This document shows positions 17,600 to 25,922 of a stretch of DNA of 64,000 nt, one piece after another; position 1 is the stretch's first letter, and every line of letters begins with the position of its first letter. This DNA is from Candidatus Nitrosotalea okcheonensis. GTDB taxonomy: Archaea; Thermoproteota; Nitrososphaeria; Nitrososphaerales; Nitrosopumilaceae. Under the pieces are notes generated by a model. That model saw only the letters and a list, made by a program, of their open reading frames with translations. It was not told the origin of the DNA and ran no database searches. The stretch spans positions 389,073 to 453,072 of the forward strand of contig NZ_LT841358.1 of the NCBI RefSeq assembly GCF_900177045.1. The letters are read 5' to 3'. A program made the translations under genes and the position numbers.

Positions 17600-19462
17600 C
17601 TATCTTGCACGTAATGCGTTTAGTATGACGCTGACATCCAAAACTTCTTGAAGTATGGCGCCAATGGCTGGTGGAAGGTGTCCTAACATAGCTATTGCCA
17701 TAAAGAAAAAACTGCCGCCTAGACCAACTAGAATACTCTGCTTTGCAACTTTGATGGTCCTTTTGCTTATGTCTATCACATCTATTATCTTTGAGACTCT
17801 GTCTACCAGAAATACAATGTCTGCAGCCTCTGCTGAGATGGCAGTCCCTTTTGCTCCCATAGCTATTCCTACGGTTGATGCCGCTAAAGCTGGTGCGTCA
17901 TTGATGCCATCTCCTATCATTGTAACATTTTCAAACTCTTGTCGCAGTTTCTTTACTGCAACAACTTTTTCTTCTGGGATAAGATTTGCCTCATAATCGA
18001 TTATGCCAGATTGCTCCGCAATATTCTTAGCATTATTTTTGATATCTCCTGTAAGCAAAACCGTTTTCTTTACTCCTCTGATTTTTAATTGCTGGATCAT
18101 GGTTTTTACATCAGGTCGTATCTCATCACCAAACATGATTGCACCTGACAGTCTTCCATTAAATGCCACGAATGCAACCATGCGTCCTTTTGATTTTATC
18201 TTATCTGTCATGACATTGGTGTTGTTGAAAATACCTTCTCCCACATTTGCAAATATGCTCGGAGATCCTATCATTATATGGTCCTCTCCTACTCTTCCCT
18301 CTACTCCAGCACCTGATATTTCACGAAAATTTTCTGGTATGAGTAGTTTACCAAATTTTTCTTTGCCTTTTTGGACTATCATGGATGCAATGGGATGAGA
18401 AGATAGCTGTTCCAAGCTCGCTGCCTTTAACAATATGTCTTCGCTTGAAATCACGTCAAAAGATAATATTCTTTCAACAGCTGGTGTACCATGTGTTATG
18501 GTTCCTGTTTTATCAAAAACTGCAACTTGGGTCTTTGCAACATGTTCCATAGCTGCTCCTGTTTTTACTATTATTCCAGACTTGGCAGCTCGGTTTATTC
18601 CACTGATGATTGCAACAGGAGTGGCAAAGATAAGTGAGCAAGGAGTTGCTACCACTAAGACAGCTAATATTGTCTCAAAATTATTTGTAACCAACCACCC
18701 TGATATGCTTGCCACAAGTGTGATGGGAGTAAACCAAATGGCATATTTGTCTGCCATCCTCTGAATCGGAGCTTTTTCATGCTGTGCTTTTTTCACAAGG
18801 TTGACAATTTTTGAATATTGGCTTTCTTCACTTTTTCTTGTAGCTTTGATATCGAACACATCGCCAATATTTACTGTTCCACTAAACACCTGATCTCCAT
18901 TAGTTTTCGTTTTTGGTAATGGTTCACCAGTAAGTGATGATTCATCAATACGGGATACCATACTAAGTATCTCCCCATCAACTGGAATTACATCTCCTGA
19001 CTTGATGACTAGTGTATCGCCTATGTTAATTTGAGATACTTGGATTTCCTCAAGATCATGGTCAATCTTTCTATGTGCAATTCTTGGTGCGTGTGATAAA
19101 AGGTTGTCAAGTGATGATGATGCTCTTCTATATGCATAATCTTCTAATGCTTTCCCACCTGACTGCATTAATACAATTATCATACCTGGAAATGAGTCAT
19201 TGAGTATGATTGAGACAATGATTGCAAGCATTGCCACAATGTCTGCCACAAAATGTTTATGTAAAATTTCATGCATAGTTTGCCAAACTACTGGAATTCC
19301 CCCTAGAATTAGAGTAATCAACCAGATAATTTTTCCAGCCTGCGGTTCATTGGTTGCCTGTAATGCCCCTCCTACGATCAGCCCTAGGAGGGCCAAGATT
19401 GGGACCGGATAATGTCTTGTAAACCACGTGATTTTCCTTAACTGTTCCATCACACACATCAT
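17600..19462 (-). CDS. Heavy-metal P1B-type ATPase with a TPC membrane motif
   Basis: Metal-transporting P-type ATPase of 620 residues. The actuator TGEP, phosphorylation DKTGTITHG, SSHPIA nucleotide-binding and GDGINDAPAL hinge motifs are all intact. The metal-determining motif in membrane helix 6 is ATPCSL instead of the CPC of copper and zinc pumps. There is no N-terminal HMA domain; the protein begins with two helices. In P1B classification TPC-type motifs are a minor group of unsettled specificity, so I give no metal. Start at the ATG 19462 fits a TATA-like box near 19488; 19459 and 19450 are alternatives. Confidence 0.88.
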   Translation of the reverse strand: MMCVMEQLRKITWFTRHYPVPILALLGLIVGGALQATNEPQAGKIIWLITLILGGIPVVWQTMHEILHKHFVADIVAMLAIIVSIILNDSFPGMIIVLMQSGGKALEDYAYRRASSSLDNLLSHAPRIAHRKIDHDLEEIQVSQINIGDTLVIKSGDVIPVDGEILSMVSRIDESSLTGEPLPKTKTNGDQVFSGTVNIGDVFDIKATRKSEESQYSKIVNLVKKAQHEKAPIQRMADKYAIWFTPITLVASISGWLVTNNFETILAVLVVATPCSLIFATPVAIISGINRAAKSGIIVKTGAAMEHVAKTQVAVFDKTGTITHGTPAVERILSFDVISSEDILLKAASLEQLSSHPIASMIVQKGKEKFGKLLIPENFREISGAGVEGRVGEDHIMIGSPSIFANVGEGIFNNTNVMTDKIKSKGRMVAFVAFNGRLSGAIMFGDEIRPDVKTMIQQLKIRGVKKTVLLTGDIKNNAKNIAEQSGIIDYEANLIPEEKVVAVKKLRQEFENVTMIGDGINDAPALAASTVGIAMGAKGTAISAEAADIVFLVDRVSKIIDVIDISKRTIKVAKQSILVGLGGSFFFMAIAMLGHLPPAIGAILQEVLDVSVILNALRAR

Positions 19463-19585
19463 CTGTAATCTCGAGTCTACCGAAAATTAAAACAGCTCTG
19501 CTACTATCATATCTGATAATCAAGTCTTTTTAACGGCTGTTTTTTATTAAAAAACTGGATTCCAGCATCTGATATATGTACATCA

Positions 19586-20824
19586 CTACACGTGCTGTTT
19601 TAACAATCTTTGAATCTCTTGCGTAACTAGGGGCAAAAATGCTCCTACATCAGTTACTATTCCGAGTGCTTGCCATGTTCCTCTGTCCATGAGTTTTGTT
19701 ACGGTTGGCTGGCTGATGTCTACTACAATTACCTTCACATCAGCTGGTAACATATTTCCTGTAGCAATCGAGTGAAGCATTGTTGAAACCATGATGACAA
19801 GTTTTGCATCTTTGACAATTTCTTTGTATTTACGCTGTGCTATTGTCATATCTGTAATGACATCTGGTAATGGACCATCATCTCTTAATGAACCTGCAAG
19901 TACAAAAGGCACTTTATTTTTCACACATTCAAACATTATTCCTTTTTTCAACACTTTCTTTTCTACCATGGTGCGAATTGATCCTGCTTTGAAGACTGCA
20001 TTTATTGCTTGCATGTGATTTCTGTGACCTCTTACTGCAAGTGTGCCATCTTGGACATTCATTCCAAGTGATGTACCAAGAGTAGAGTATTCTATGTCAT
20101 GAACAGCAAGTGCATTTCCTGCAAGAACCGCATTGATGAATCCAAGTTTTATCAATAATGAAATTGAATCCGATGCCCCTGTATGTACAATTGCAGGTCC
20201 TCCCACAAGAACAATTTTTCCTCCTTGTTTCTTTATCTTGTAAATGTCCTCTGCAACTTTTCTTGCAATGTGCTGTGTCGGTCTTTCACTTGAACTTCCA
20301 CTACTCATGAATTGAAACAGGTTGACTCCTTCTCTCGGTCTTTCAGGAGGTGTGACACGTATTCCTTTTTCACCAACAATTATCATGTCACCTTTTTTGA
20401 TGTCACGAATTGGAGTGCAGAATGCCCTATTTTTTTTTACTATGATACATTTGTCCATCATCATGTTTTCTACGCGAATCCATTTTCCACTGTAGAAAAT
20501 TTCAGTATGGTTATTGGTCGTACTGTAAAAATCATCTGGCATTACCATGTTTTTTTGCGCTTTTTTTAATGAAATTTCTTGTTGGATCCTTGAGGTCGCA
20601 CCTTCCCGGTACACCGCCTCTAGAATCTTATCCAGATGTCCCTGGGACTGACCATGAATTGAAAGCTTTGCGTAACTCTCATCTTTTTTATGCTTTCCTA
20701 CCTTGAACTCTTGAACCTGAAATTCGCCCTTCAAGTCCATTATTACATCAAAAATCTTTGTCAATATCATGGAATCAATGAGATGCCCCTTGACCTCTAT
20801 GTCATGAGAAAACTTCTTTGTCAT
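19586..20824 (-). CDS. TIGR00300/LOR-SDH-type protein, probable archaeal ornithine cyclodeaminase
   Basis: Protein of 412 residues in the archaeal family annotated TIGR00300 or LOR/SDH bifunctional domain. Methanogen members were shown to be NAD-dependent ornithine cyclodeaminases. The N-terminal domain (1-110) has the GHLIDSMIL opening. The central region carries a conserved Cys (NRAFCTPI). The C-terminal Rossmann-like half contains VLVGGPAIVHTGA and VVVDISQPTVTKL. Conversion of ornithine to proline would link it to the agmatinase-family gene at 45 kb in arginine metabolism, which is inference. Confidence 0.75.
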   Translation of the reverse strand: MTKKFSHDIEVKGHLIDSMILTKIFDVIMDLKGEFQVQEFKVGKHKKDESYAKLSIHGQSQGHLDKILEAVYREGATSRIQQEISLKKAQKNMVMPDDFYSTTNNHTEIFYSGKWIRVENMMMDKCIIVKKNRAFCTPIRDIKKGDMIIVGEKGIRVTPPERPREGVNLFQFMSSGSSSERPTQHIARKVAEDIYKIKKQGGKIVLVGGPAIVHTGASDSISLLIKLGFINAVLAGNALAVHDIEYSTLGTSLGMNVQDGTLAVRGHRNHMQAINAVFKAGSIRTMVEKKVLKKGIMFECVKNKVPFVLAGSLRDDGPLPDVITDMTIAQRKYKEIVKDAKLVIMVSTMLHSIATGNMLPADVKVIVVDISQPTVTKLMDRGTWQALGIVTDVGAFLPLVTQEIQRLLKQHV

Positions 20825-20891
20825 TTCCTAAAATGAAGAGTTGTACTAATTTAATCTTGATGCTAAACAGTCATGATATTCGGCAATATGA

Positions 20892-21239
20892 TCAAACTGG
20901 AAGAACCACATCACCCTTGTGCTCTACGATATTGTCTGATCTTAATTTGGCAACGATGATATCCTTTCGCTCTGCATCTAAACTTCTGACAAGAGCTTTT
21001 GAGATTCCGTTTTTATCACAAATTACTATCATGTATCCTGTAGAATCAGTCAAAACATATCCTCCCGCGTCACTTAACACAGCATAAAGATTTTCTTGAC
21101 CAACTGGTTCCCACACATTAGTTTTGTTATCGCGTAGTGCCAAGGCTGGCATGGCTTGTTCATTGCATAATGTATTGAGATATTCGCGGGCTTCTTTGAC
21201 TCGTTTCTCACCCATCTTGAGTGCTACAAAATATTGCAT
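20892..21239 (-). CDS. Hypothetical protein, 115 residues
   Basis: Soluble protein starting MQYFVALKMGEKRVKEAREYL, followed by mixed alpha/beta sequence with a YVLTDSTGYMIVICD strand pair, a fold reminiscent of small ligand-binding or roadblock-like domains. A minus-strand TATA-like atataaata is centred near 21264, matching leaderless use of the ATG at 21239. I do not recognise a named family. Confidence 0.6.
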   Translation of the reverse strand: MQYFVALKMGEKRVKEAREYLNTLCNEQAMPALALRDNKTNVWEPVGQENLYAVLSDAGGYVLTDSTGYMIVICDKNGISKALVRSLDAERKDIIVAKLRSDNIVEHKGDVVLPV

Positions 21240-21259
21240 AATTGAAAAACCAATTATTG

Positions 21260-21790
21260 TTATTTATATGATAGTGCGTCTAGTATGTCCATGAGTTCTT
21301 TTGACTTGACCTCTTTTTTTGCAGACTCGATAAATGTACCGAGTTTTTCATTTGAAAAACCTTCTGAAGAATATTTCATGGCTTGAATGGCCATTTCAAA
21401 CTTGTCAATCTCATGCAATAGAGTTGCTTCCTTTGTATTTGCTCGCATGTATTCGTGCCATATGTTGTTGTACTGATGTGCTATATTTTCTGGTAGTTTT
21501 GCAAGAATCTCTTTCATCGCGTCATCTTCAACAACTTTCTTGTTTTCCTTTGAAATTTCTTCTGGCATAAAATCGCCGGTGATAGATTCTGCCAAATCAT
21601 GAAGAAGCGCCATTTTGAGAATCTTTCCAGTGTCAAGATTGTGCATGTCTGACAAGACCATGGCTATGACTGCTGTTCCGTAAGAATGATCTGCTATGGA
21701 TTCTGGATGTTCTATGCCTACCTTGCTTTTCCATCCACTACGCGGTATTCTTTTGAGCTCTGATGCAAGATAAAAAAAATCAAACAACAT
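21260..21790 (-). CDS. HD-domain hydrolase (YfbR/HDDC2-like 5'-nucleotidase)
   Basis: Metal-dependent phosphohydrolase of 176 residues. The HD-superfamily ligands are H in ESIADHSYG, the HD pair in ALLHDLAES and the distal D in LHEIDKFE. This arrangement is that of the YfbR/HDDC2 group of deoxyribonucleoside 5'-monophosphatases. Expected role is nucleotide pool control. It lies 20 nt upstream of the hypothetical gene at 20892 on the same strand but that gene seems to have its own promoter. Confidence 0.85.
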   Translation of the reverse strand: MLFDFFYLASELKRIPRSGWKSKVGIEHPESIADHSYGTAVIAMVLSDMHNLDTGKILKMALLHDLAESITGDFMPEEISKENKKVVEDDAMKEILAKLPENIAHQYNNIWHEYMRANTKEATLLHEIDKFEMAIQAMKYSSEGFSNEKLGTFIESAKKEVKSKELMDILDALSYK

Positions 21791-21896
21791 TTGAGATTTA
21801 TATGAAATGTGTATGTTTTAATCTTTAAGTCTAGATTTTTTTGAAATACTAATGCAAACAAGATTAAAATGGCAATTGTGATCCAATTAGACATCT

Positions 21897-22433
21897 GTGA
21901 AAATTTACACAAAAACAGGTGATGATGGAACCACCGGTCTAATTGGCAACAAGCGCGTAAAAAAATCAAGCCCTAGAATTGAATCTTATGGCGTGGTGGA
22001 TGAACTAAATGCGTCTATTGGTATAATTTTGTCGTCAAAACTGCAAAAAGACATTCGTGTTCTGCTGACAAAAATTCAAAATGATCTTTTTGTAGTAGGT
22101 GCAGACCTCGCAAATCCAGACTTGAAAAATAATTCAAACCGAGTTACGTCTGAAATGGTGTCTTATCTGGAAAAAAAGATAGACCGCCTTGAAGAAAAAC
22201 TGTCTCTCATAACATATTTTATTTTGCCTGGTGGAAATTTGATTGCCTCGCAAATTCATCTAGCAAGAACGATCTGTAGAAGAGCAGAGACAAACATGGT
22301 ACACCTGTCAGAATCTGAGGATCTAAACAATACATGCTTGATATACATGAATAGATTATCTGATCTTCTTTTTGTAATAGCGCGAACAATAAACAAAAGA
22401 AAAAAAATTTCCGATATTGCTTGGAAAAAGTAA
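21897..22433 (+). CDS. cobO: ATP:cob(I)alamin adenosyltransferase (PduO/MMAB type)
   Basis: Adenosyltransferase of 178 residues that makes coenzyme B12. The N-terminal IYTKTGDDGTTGLIGNKRV is the ATP-binding signature, and the RTICRRAE motif with downstream Asn (NRLSDLLF) is diagnostic of the PduO type. It has the usual length. The start is a GTG at 21897 after an AT-rich box near 21867. Thaumarchaea make cobalamin and need adenosylcobalamin for methylmalonyl-CoA mutase in carbon fixation, which gives the gene a clear purpose. Confidence 0.9.
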   Translation: MKIYTKTGDDGTTGLIGNKRVKKSSPRIESYGVVDELNASIGIILSSKLQKDIRVLLTKIQNDLFVVGADLANPDLKNNSNRVTSEMVSYLEKKIDRLEEKLSLITYFILPGGNLIASQIHLARTICRRAETNMVHLSESEDLNNTCLIYMNRLSDLLFVIARTINKRKKISDIAWKK

Positions 22434-22474
22434 AAGACACACTTTAATTCCCCTGAAATTGGATAGTGAAATGT

Positions 22475-22548
22475 GCCGCCGTAGCTCAGCCCGGGAGAGC
22501 ACTCGGCTGAAGACCGAGCTGTCGCATGTTCAAGTCTTGCCGGCGGCA
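22475..22548 (+). tRNA. tRNA-Phe (anticodon GAA)
   Basis: The acceptor arms GCCGCCG (22475-22481) and CGGCGGC (22541-22547) pair fully. The anticodon arm CTCGG-CTGAAGA-CCGAG gives GAA. The discriminator is A and the CCA is not encoded in full. A TATA-like tttaattc lies about 27 nt upstream and a run of five T follows the 3' end as terminator. No intron is visible. Confidence 0.95.
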
Positions 22549-22670
22549 CCTTTTTGATATGATATTTACATGATTGCCTTGGCAAGTGTGATTTTCTAAT
22601 ACCGTATGCCTAAATTCTAAATCTGACATATGATGATAACCAAAATATTTCATTCTGAAGGGATTGTTTT

Positions 22671-23027
22671 CTATTTGGTTTTCTTGTATTGTTTTAGTGC
22701 AATTCCATTTGTAACAAGCAACAATCCTTGTAATATGTAGCCACCAACAATCAGTACAATTGCGTTGTAAAATGGATGTAATGTTGACATGATCTCCAAA
22801 TGTTTTGGAGATGCTGTATTGCCTACTATGACTATGCCGGCAATAATGAAATTTGGGAGGTATGCATATCTGAAACTTTTTAACGACAATACTACAAGTG
22901 CCATAAAAGATGATTCTAATGCAATGGCTTGGATGAAAAACTTTGGATCTCCCAACGGTATGCCAAATGCACCCACAATGCATATGGACACAAGGACAGA
23001 AACTAGATACTTTTTGATGTTGTTCAT
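22671..23027 (-). CDS. Small integral membrane protein, function unknown
   Basis: Protein of 118 residues with about four hydrophobic helices, from MNNIKKYLVSVLVS onward, ending in a Lys-rich tail. An upstream in-frame start would add 30 polar residues but overlaps the divergent gene's promoter, so I take the ATG at 23027. I see no catalytic motif and recognise no family. Confidence 0.55.
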   Translation of the reverse strand: MNNIKKYLVSVLVSICIVGAFGIPLGDPKFFIQAIALESSFMALVVLSLKSFRYAYLPNFIIAGIVIVGNTASPKHLEIMSTLHPFYNAIVLIVGGYILQGLLLVTNGIALKQYKKTK

Positions 23028-23132
23028 TTTAACTTCCAGTTTTGTACCATGTTTAATAAAATTAATTGTACGTGACGGGAATTCAAAACATGTCTTAAAT
23101 AGGGTGTTCTGAAACATATTTTGAATACAAAA

Positions 23133-23486
23133 ATGAGCTTATCTGCAGATACGGTCAATTATTGCAAAAAAATACTTGCACTTGATCCCCAGATTAGATT
23201 TGCAGGTAAGATTGTCGATGAAGAACTGGTATCTACTGCAAGAAAGGATGGTGTTGTACCTTTGCTTGACAAGGATCTTGCTGCTCTTGCACATCATCAG
23301 GTTTCTGTAAAGGCTATGATGGACAAGATGTTCACCGATAAACTAGGCAATACCGACTGGATTGTTGAATCCAAGGGAAAAGTGAAATTATTGACAGTGT
23401 TCCAAAAAGATGGCATACTGATTCTTTCAACAGAACCCACATCTGATCATCATGCCATAATTGAAAAAATAAAGAATCTTAAATAA
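23133..23486 (+). CDS. DUF6659-like protein (roadblock-like fold)
   Basis: Soluble protein of 117 residues. It aligns by eye with the protein encoded at 24829-25221: both have a C/I-rich first helix, an IR(F/Y)xG strand, an (V/L)L block, a central helix, and a closing DG(I)xx(I/L)S strand plus an IIxKIK tail. This layout matches a thaumarchaeal family I know as DUF6659, probably a roadblock/longin-like dimer. ATG 23133 is preferred to the TTG at 23121. Confidence 0.6.
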   Translation: MSLSADTVNYCKKILALDPQIRFAGKIVDEELVSTARKDGVVPLLDKDLAALAHHQVSVKAMMDKMFTDKLGNTDWIVESKGKVKLLTVFQKDGILILSTEPTSDHHAIIEKIKNLK

Positions 23487-23605
23487 TATCAATATTGGGT
23501 ATGTGCGAAATTCGGCTTTTTTCCTTGAATTGTGTCGAAATTATTTAGTAATGTCATAATGAGACAAGTTTAAAAGGACGATACTACTTGTTGGATAATC
23601 GTCTT

Positions 23606-23869
23606 ATGACAAAGGACAAGAAAAAAGATAGCAAGAAGTCTACAAAAAAAGAGGCCTTGAAAAAGGAACCTTCCAAAAAAGAAGTGACAAAAAAGGAAAT
23701 TCCAAAGGTCAAACTAAAAGAGAAGACTAAACTAAAAGAGGATCTGGTTCAAGAAGATGACGGGATAATTGTTGTTGAGGATGACACAGGTCTTGACAAG
23801 GAAGCAGAACTAGAGGCAAGAAAAGCATACTTGGAAGAGGCACGTTCTCAAGAAGCAAGTGACGATTAG
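23606..23869 (+). CDS. Lys/Glu-rich charged protein
   Basis: Protein of 87 residues whose N-terminal half is a run of KK, KKE and KKEP repeats and whose C-terminal half is acidic. Such lysine tails occur on archaeal nucleic-acid-binding proteins, but here there is no folded domain. A TATA-like gtttaaaagg about 30 nt before the ATG at 23606 supports this start. Function unknown; a chromatin or RNA-binding role is speculation. Confidence 0.6.
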   Translation: MTKDKKKDSKKSTKKEALKKEPSKKEVTKKEIPKVKLKEKTKLKEDLVQEDDGIIVVEDDTGLDKEAELEARKAYLEEARSQEASDD

Positions 23870-23927
23870 ATTTTTCATATTGCTCTGATCGAAAAGACTT
23901 ATCCATGATTATGTCAATACAGGTATA

Positions 23928-24176
23928 ATGAGATCTCTTTGTTTGATAACTGTAAAACCAGGCAAGGTTGACTCGGTCATAGATTCTCTGAAAAAAGCAA
24001 GAAAAATACTACGAGAAATAATGGTCGTGACAGGAAGGGCTGACATTGCAGTTGTTCTTCAGGGCACAATTGATGAAATCAATAACATCGTGATTGATTT
24101 TAAAAAGATAAAAGAAATTGTTTCAACAGAGACTCTGATTGAAGTGGAGGTAGATATGGGTTGGTCAAAGCCGTAG
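23928..24176 (+). CDS. Stand-alone Lrp/AsnC RAM-domain protein
   Basis: Ligand-binding (RAM, regulation of amino acid metabolism) domain of 82 residues with no DNA-binding helix-turn-helix. The strand-helix-strand-strand-helix-strand order is clear, including VVTGRADIAVVLQG, the usual glycine turn. Such proteins can form octamers or mix with full-length Lrp regulators. Its end overlaps the next RAM gene, so they are co-translated. Confidence 0.75.
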   Translation: MRSLCLITVKPGKVDSVIDSLKKARKILREIMVVTGRADIAVVLQGTIDEINNIVIDFKKIKEIVSTETLIEVEVDMGWSKP

Positions 24177-24379
24177 TCCTAGTAAAATCTCCTAAAAAAC
24201 TCATAGCTGCAAGACTCCGCTTGGTAAAGTCTGTCTATGATTCTTTTGCGGTAAGTGGTCAATTTGATGCGGTTGCACTCATAGAGGTTAAGGAATTATC
24301 ATCCATAAAAGACGTTACAACAGAGATCCAAAACATAAAAGGCGTAGAACGTACTGAAACAATGGTCCAAGTAGTCTAG
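24161..24379 (+). CDS. Second stand-alone RAM-domain protein
   Basis: RAM domain of 72 residues starting at a TTG (24161) inside the end of the previous RAM gene. It has the same fold order with AVSGQFDAVALIEV in the ligand turn and a VERTETMVQVV last strand. The tight overlap suggests a hetero-oligomer made from one mRNA, which is inference. Confidence 0.75.
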   Translation: MVKAVVLVKSPKKLIAARLRLVKSVYDSFAVSGQFDAVALIEVKELSSIKDVTTEIQNIKGVERTETMVQVV

Positions 24380-24421
24380 TTTCACCATAATCTTTTAACA
24401 CTGCGAACACTTACGGTGTAC

Positions 24422-24832
24422 ATGAATATCCGACACCTTGGAAGTGTAATCATTGCAGTCTCAGACTTGGACAAATCTCTGAAGTTTTATAATGAAGTGA
24501 TTGGATTGCCAGTTAAAAACAGCAGAGAAAACTGGGTGGAATTGGCAAAAGAAGGTGCAACCGTCATACTTCATCCTGCAAGTAAACCCATTAACACTGG
24601 AACGTCTATTGAGAATGGAATAGTGATTGGATTGGTTGTAGGGGATATAGAGTCTGCAGTGAAAGAACTCAAATCAAAAAATGTCACAATCTATAGAGAA
24701 ATTGTATCTCACAAGGCAGGCAAAAACTGTATTGTGCTGGATCCTGACAAATACATGGTGTCATTATTTGAGCCTTCATTTGATGATGGTGCAAAACAAG
24801 CTCGTGGTTTCCACGGATTTGCTCCACTCTAA
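24422..24832 (+). CDS. VOC/glyoxalase-fold protein
   Basis: Vicinal-oxygen-chelate fold protein of 136 residues. The first strand and helix read LGSVIIAVSDLDKSLKFY, followed by GLPVKNSRENWVEL and a second module with VGDIESAVKEL, ending LDPDKYMVSLFEP where the metal-binding Glu of glyoxalases sits. Substrate unknown. The start is the ATG at 24422, 26 nt after tcttttaaca; a GTG at 24416 is less likely. It converges with the DUF6659-like gene. Confidence 0.8.
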   Translation: MNIRHLGSVIIAVSDLDKSLKFYNEVIGLPVKNSRENWVELAKEGATVILHPASKPINTGTSIENGIVIGLVVGDIESAVKELKSKNVTIYREIVSHKAGKNCIVLDPDKYMVSLFEPSFDDGAKQARGFHGFAPL

Positions 24833-25221
24833 ATAATTTTTTTAATTTTTGCAATAATTTTGTTTACTGCATCAGGTGCCACTATCTTGTTTACTGAAAT
24901 ATAATAAATGCCCTCTTTTCTCTGGAATACGATAATTGTAACCCTGTCATGCCTAAGTACTGCACTATCCATATTTCCAATGGCTAGACTTGCCTTGCTT
25001 CGCATTGCAAGCATTGTAGAAACCAAGAAAAACTCATTTCTTGCAGGCTCGTTTGATAGCAGGACATTTAACCCCGGTCGAAATATTCCAGTCAACGTTC
25101 TTCCATATTCATTTATCAACCCTACATATCTGATTGATTTTGACAACTCCATTATGTTCTGACATTTCATTCTGTATTGTGCTATCCGTTCTGTCCATTT
25201 TTGACTGGGTGTCTTTTGCAT
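24829..25221 (-). CDS. DUF6659-like protein (roadblock-like fold)
   Basis: Protein of 130 residues related to the one at 23133-23486. The core from SIRYVGLINEYGRTL through LLSNEPARNEFFL to GIYYISVNKI gives a roadblock/longin-like pattern. A minus-strand TATA-like cttttataaag centred near 25249 supports leaderless use of the ATG at 25221. It overlaps the VOC gene by four bases at the 3' ends. Function unknown; paralogues are common in this lineage. Confidence 0.6.
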   Translation of the reverse strand: MQKTPSQKWTERIAQYRMKCQNIMELSKSIRYVGLINEYGRTLTGIFRPGLNVLLSNEPARNEFFLVSTMLAMRSKASLAIGNMDSAVLRHDRVTIIVFQRKEGIYYISVNKIVAPDAVNKIIAKIKKII

Positions 25222-25260
25222 AGTTATGATAGAAAGTTTATGCTTTATAAAAGTTGGAAG

Positions 25261-25659
25261 TTATTTTTTCTTTTCTTTACCAAGATCAGATCTCAAAGCC
25301 ATGTTTTCTTTTTTCAGTCTGTCATTTTCTTCGGTTAGCGTATCTACTGTCTGCATTGTAGCATGCATTGGATGACCTGGCATGAATCCATTTGGCGTCA
25401 TGTTAAACAGGCCTGCTGCATATCTTTGAAACATTGTATGATGGCCTGAAAGTTTACTCGTCATCATGTTGACATCCTTGACTATGCTGTCTTTTACCAT
25501 TCCTGCACTGGAAATTCCATGTGGTGGATTTGCACGTGGTGGTAACCTTGGAAATGCAAATGGGGAATTCATATTGTCAATTGGATGTCCCAAAATCTCC
25601 ATCATTTTTCTCACATCATATGGCCACATGAGTTGAATTCTTGTTGTCCTATATTTCAT
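25261..25659 (-). CDS. Hypothetical protein with C-terminal coiled coil
   Basis: Protein of 132 residues. The middle is rich in Pro, Met and His (LPPRANPPHGISSAGM), and the C-terminus (about 103-130) is a leucine-zipper-like helix, TLTEENDRLKKENMALRSDL, ending in a Lys tail. The TATA-like tatatct near 25688 supports the ATG at 25659. The architecture recalls scaffold or granule-associated proteins, but I cannot assign a family. Confidence 0.6.
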   Translation of the reverse strand: MKYRTTRIQLMWPYDVRKMMEILGHPIDNMNSPFAFPRLPPRANPPHGISSAGMVKDSIVKDVNMMTSKLSGHHTMFQRYAAGLFNMTPNGFMPGHPMHATMQTVDTLTEENDRLKKENMALRSDLGKEKKK

Positions 25660-25772
25660 GTTTACTCACAAAATTACGCATTAGATATAGCAAGGTGTCA
25701 AGTGCTGGTAGTTTTTTATCAAATTCTATCGATCTCTGATCCTTATAGAATGGCCTGATCGACACTAGTTTA

Positions 25773-25922
25773 ATGTCAAAAATGATATCAATGCATTGCA
25801 TAAAATGTAAAAAAAATATTGGTTCAATGGATTTATACAAAATTGTCATGTATGTTGTTGATCAAAAGTTTACAGATCATCATTACGAACATGTGGAATG
25901 TCCTGACAAATTCACTATCTAG
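25773..25922 (+). CDS. Small zinc-finger protein, 49 residues
   Basis: Frame from ATG 25773 to TAG 25922. It contains CIKC near residue 9 and H-H-x3-H-x2-C near residue 37 (HHYEHVEC), enough for one zinc site. The last four bases overlap the 3' end of the cyclase gene on the other strand. The opposite-strand frame here is longer but has no sensible composition. Family not recognised. Confidence 0.5.
   Translation: MSKMISMHCIKCKKNIGSMDLYKIVMYVVDQKFTDHHYEHVECPDKFTI

Noticed and set aside
25649-25849. 66-residue minus-strand frame
   Set aside because: It is antisense to the Cys/His-patterned zinc-finger frame at 25773-25922 and has no motif of its own.
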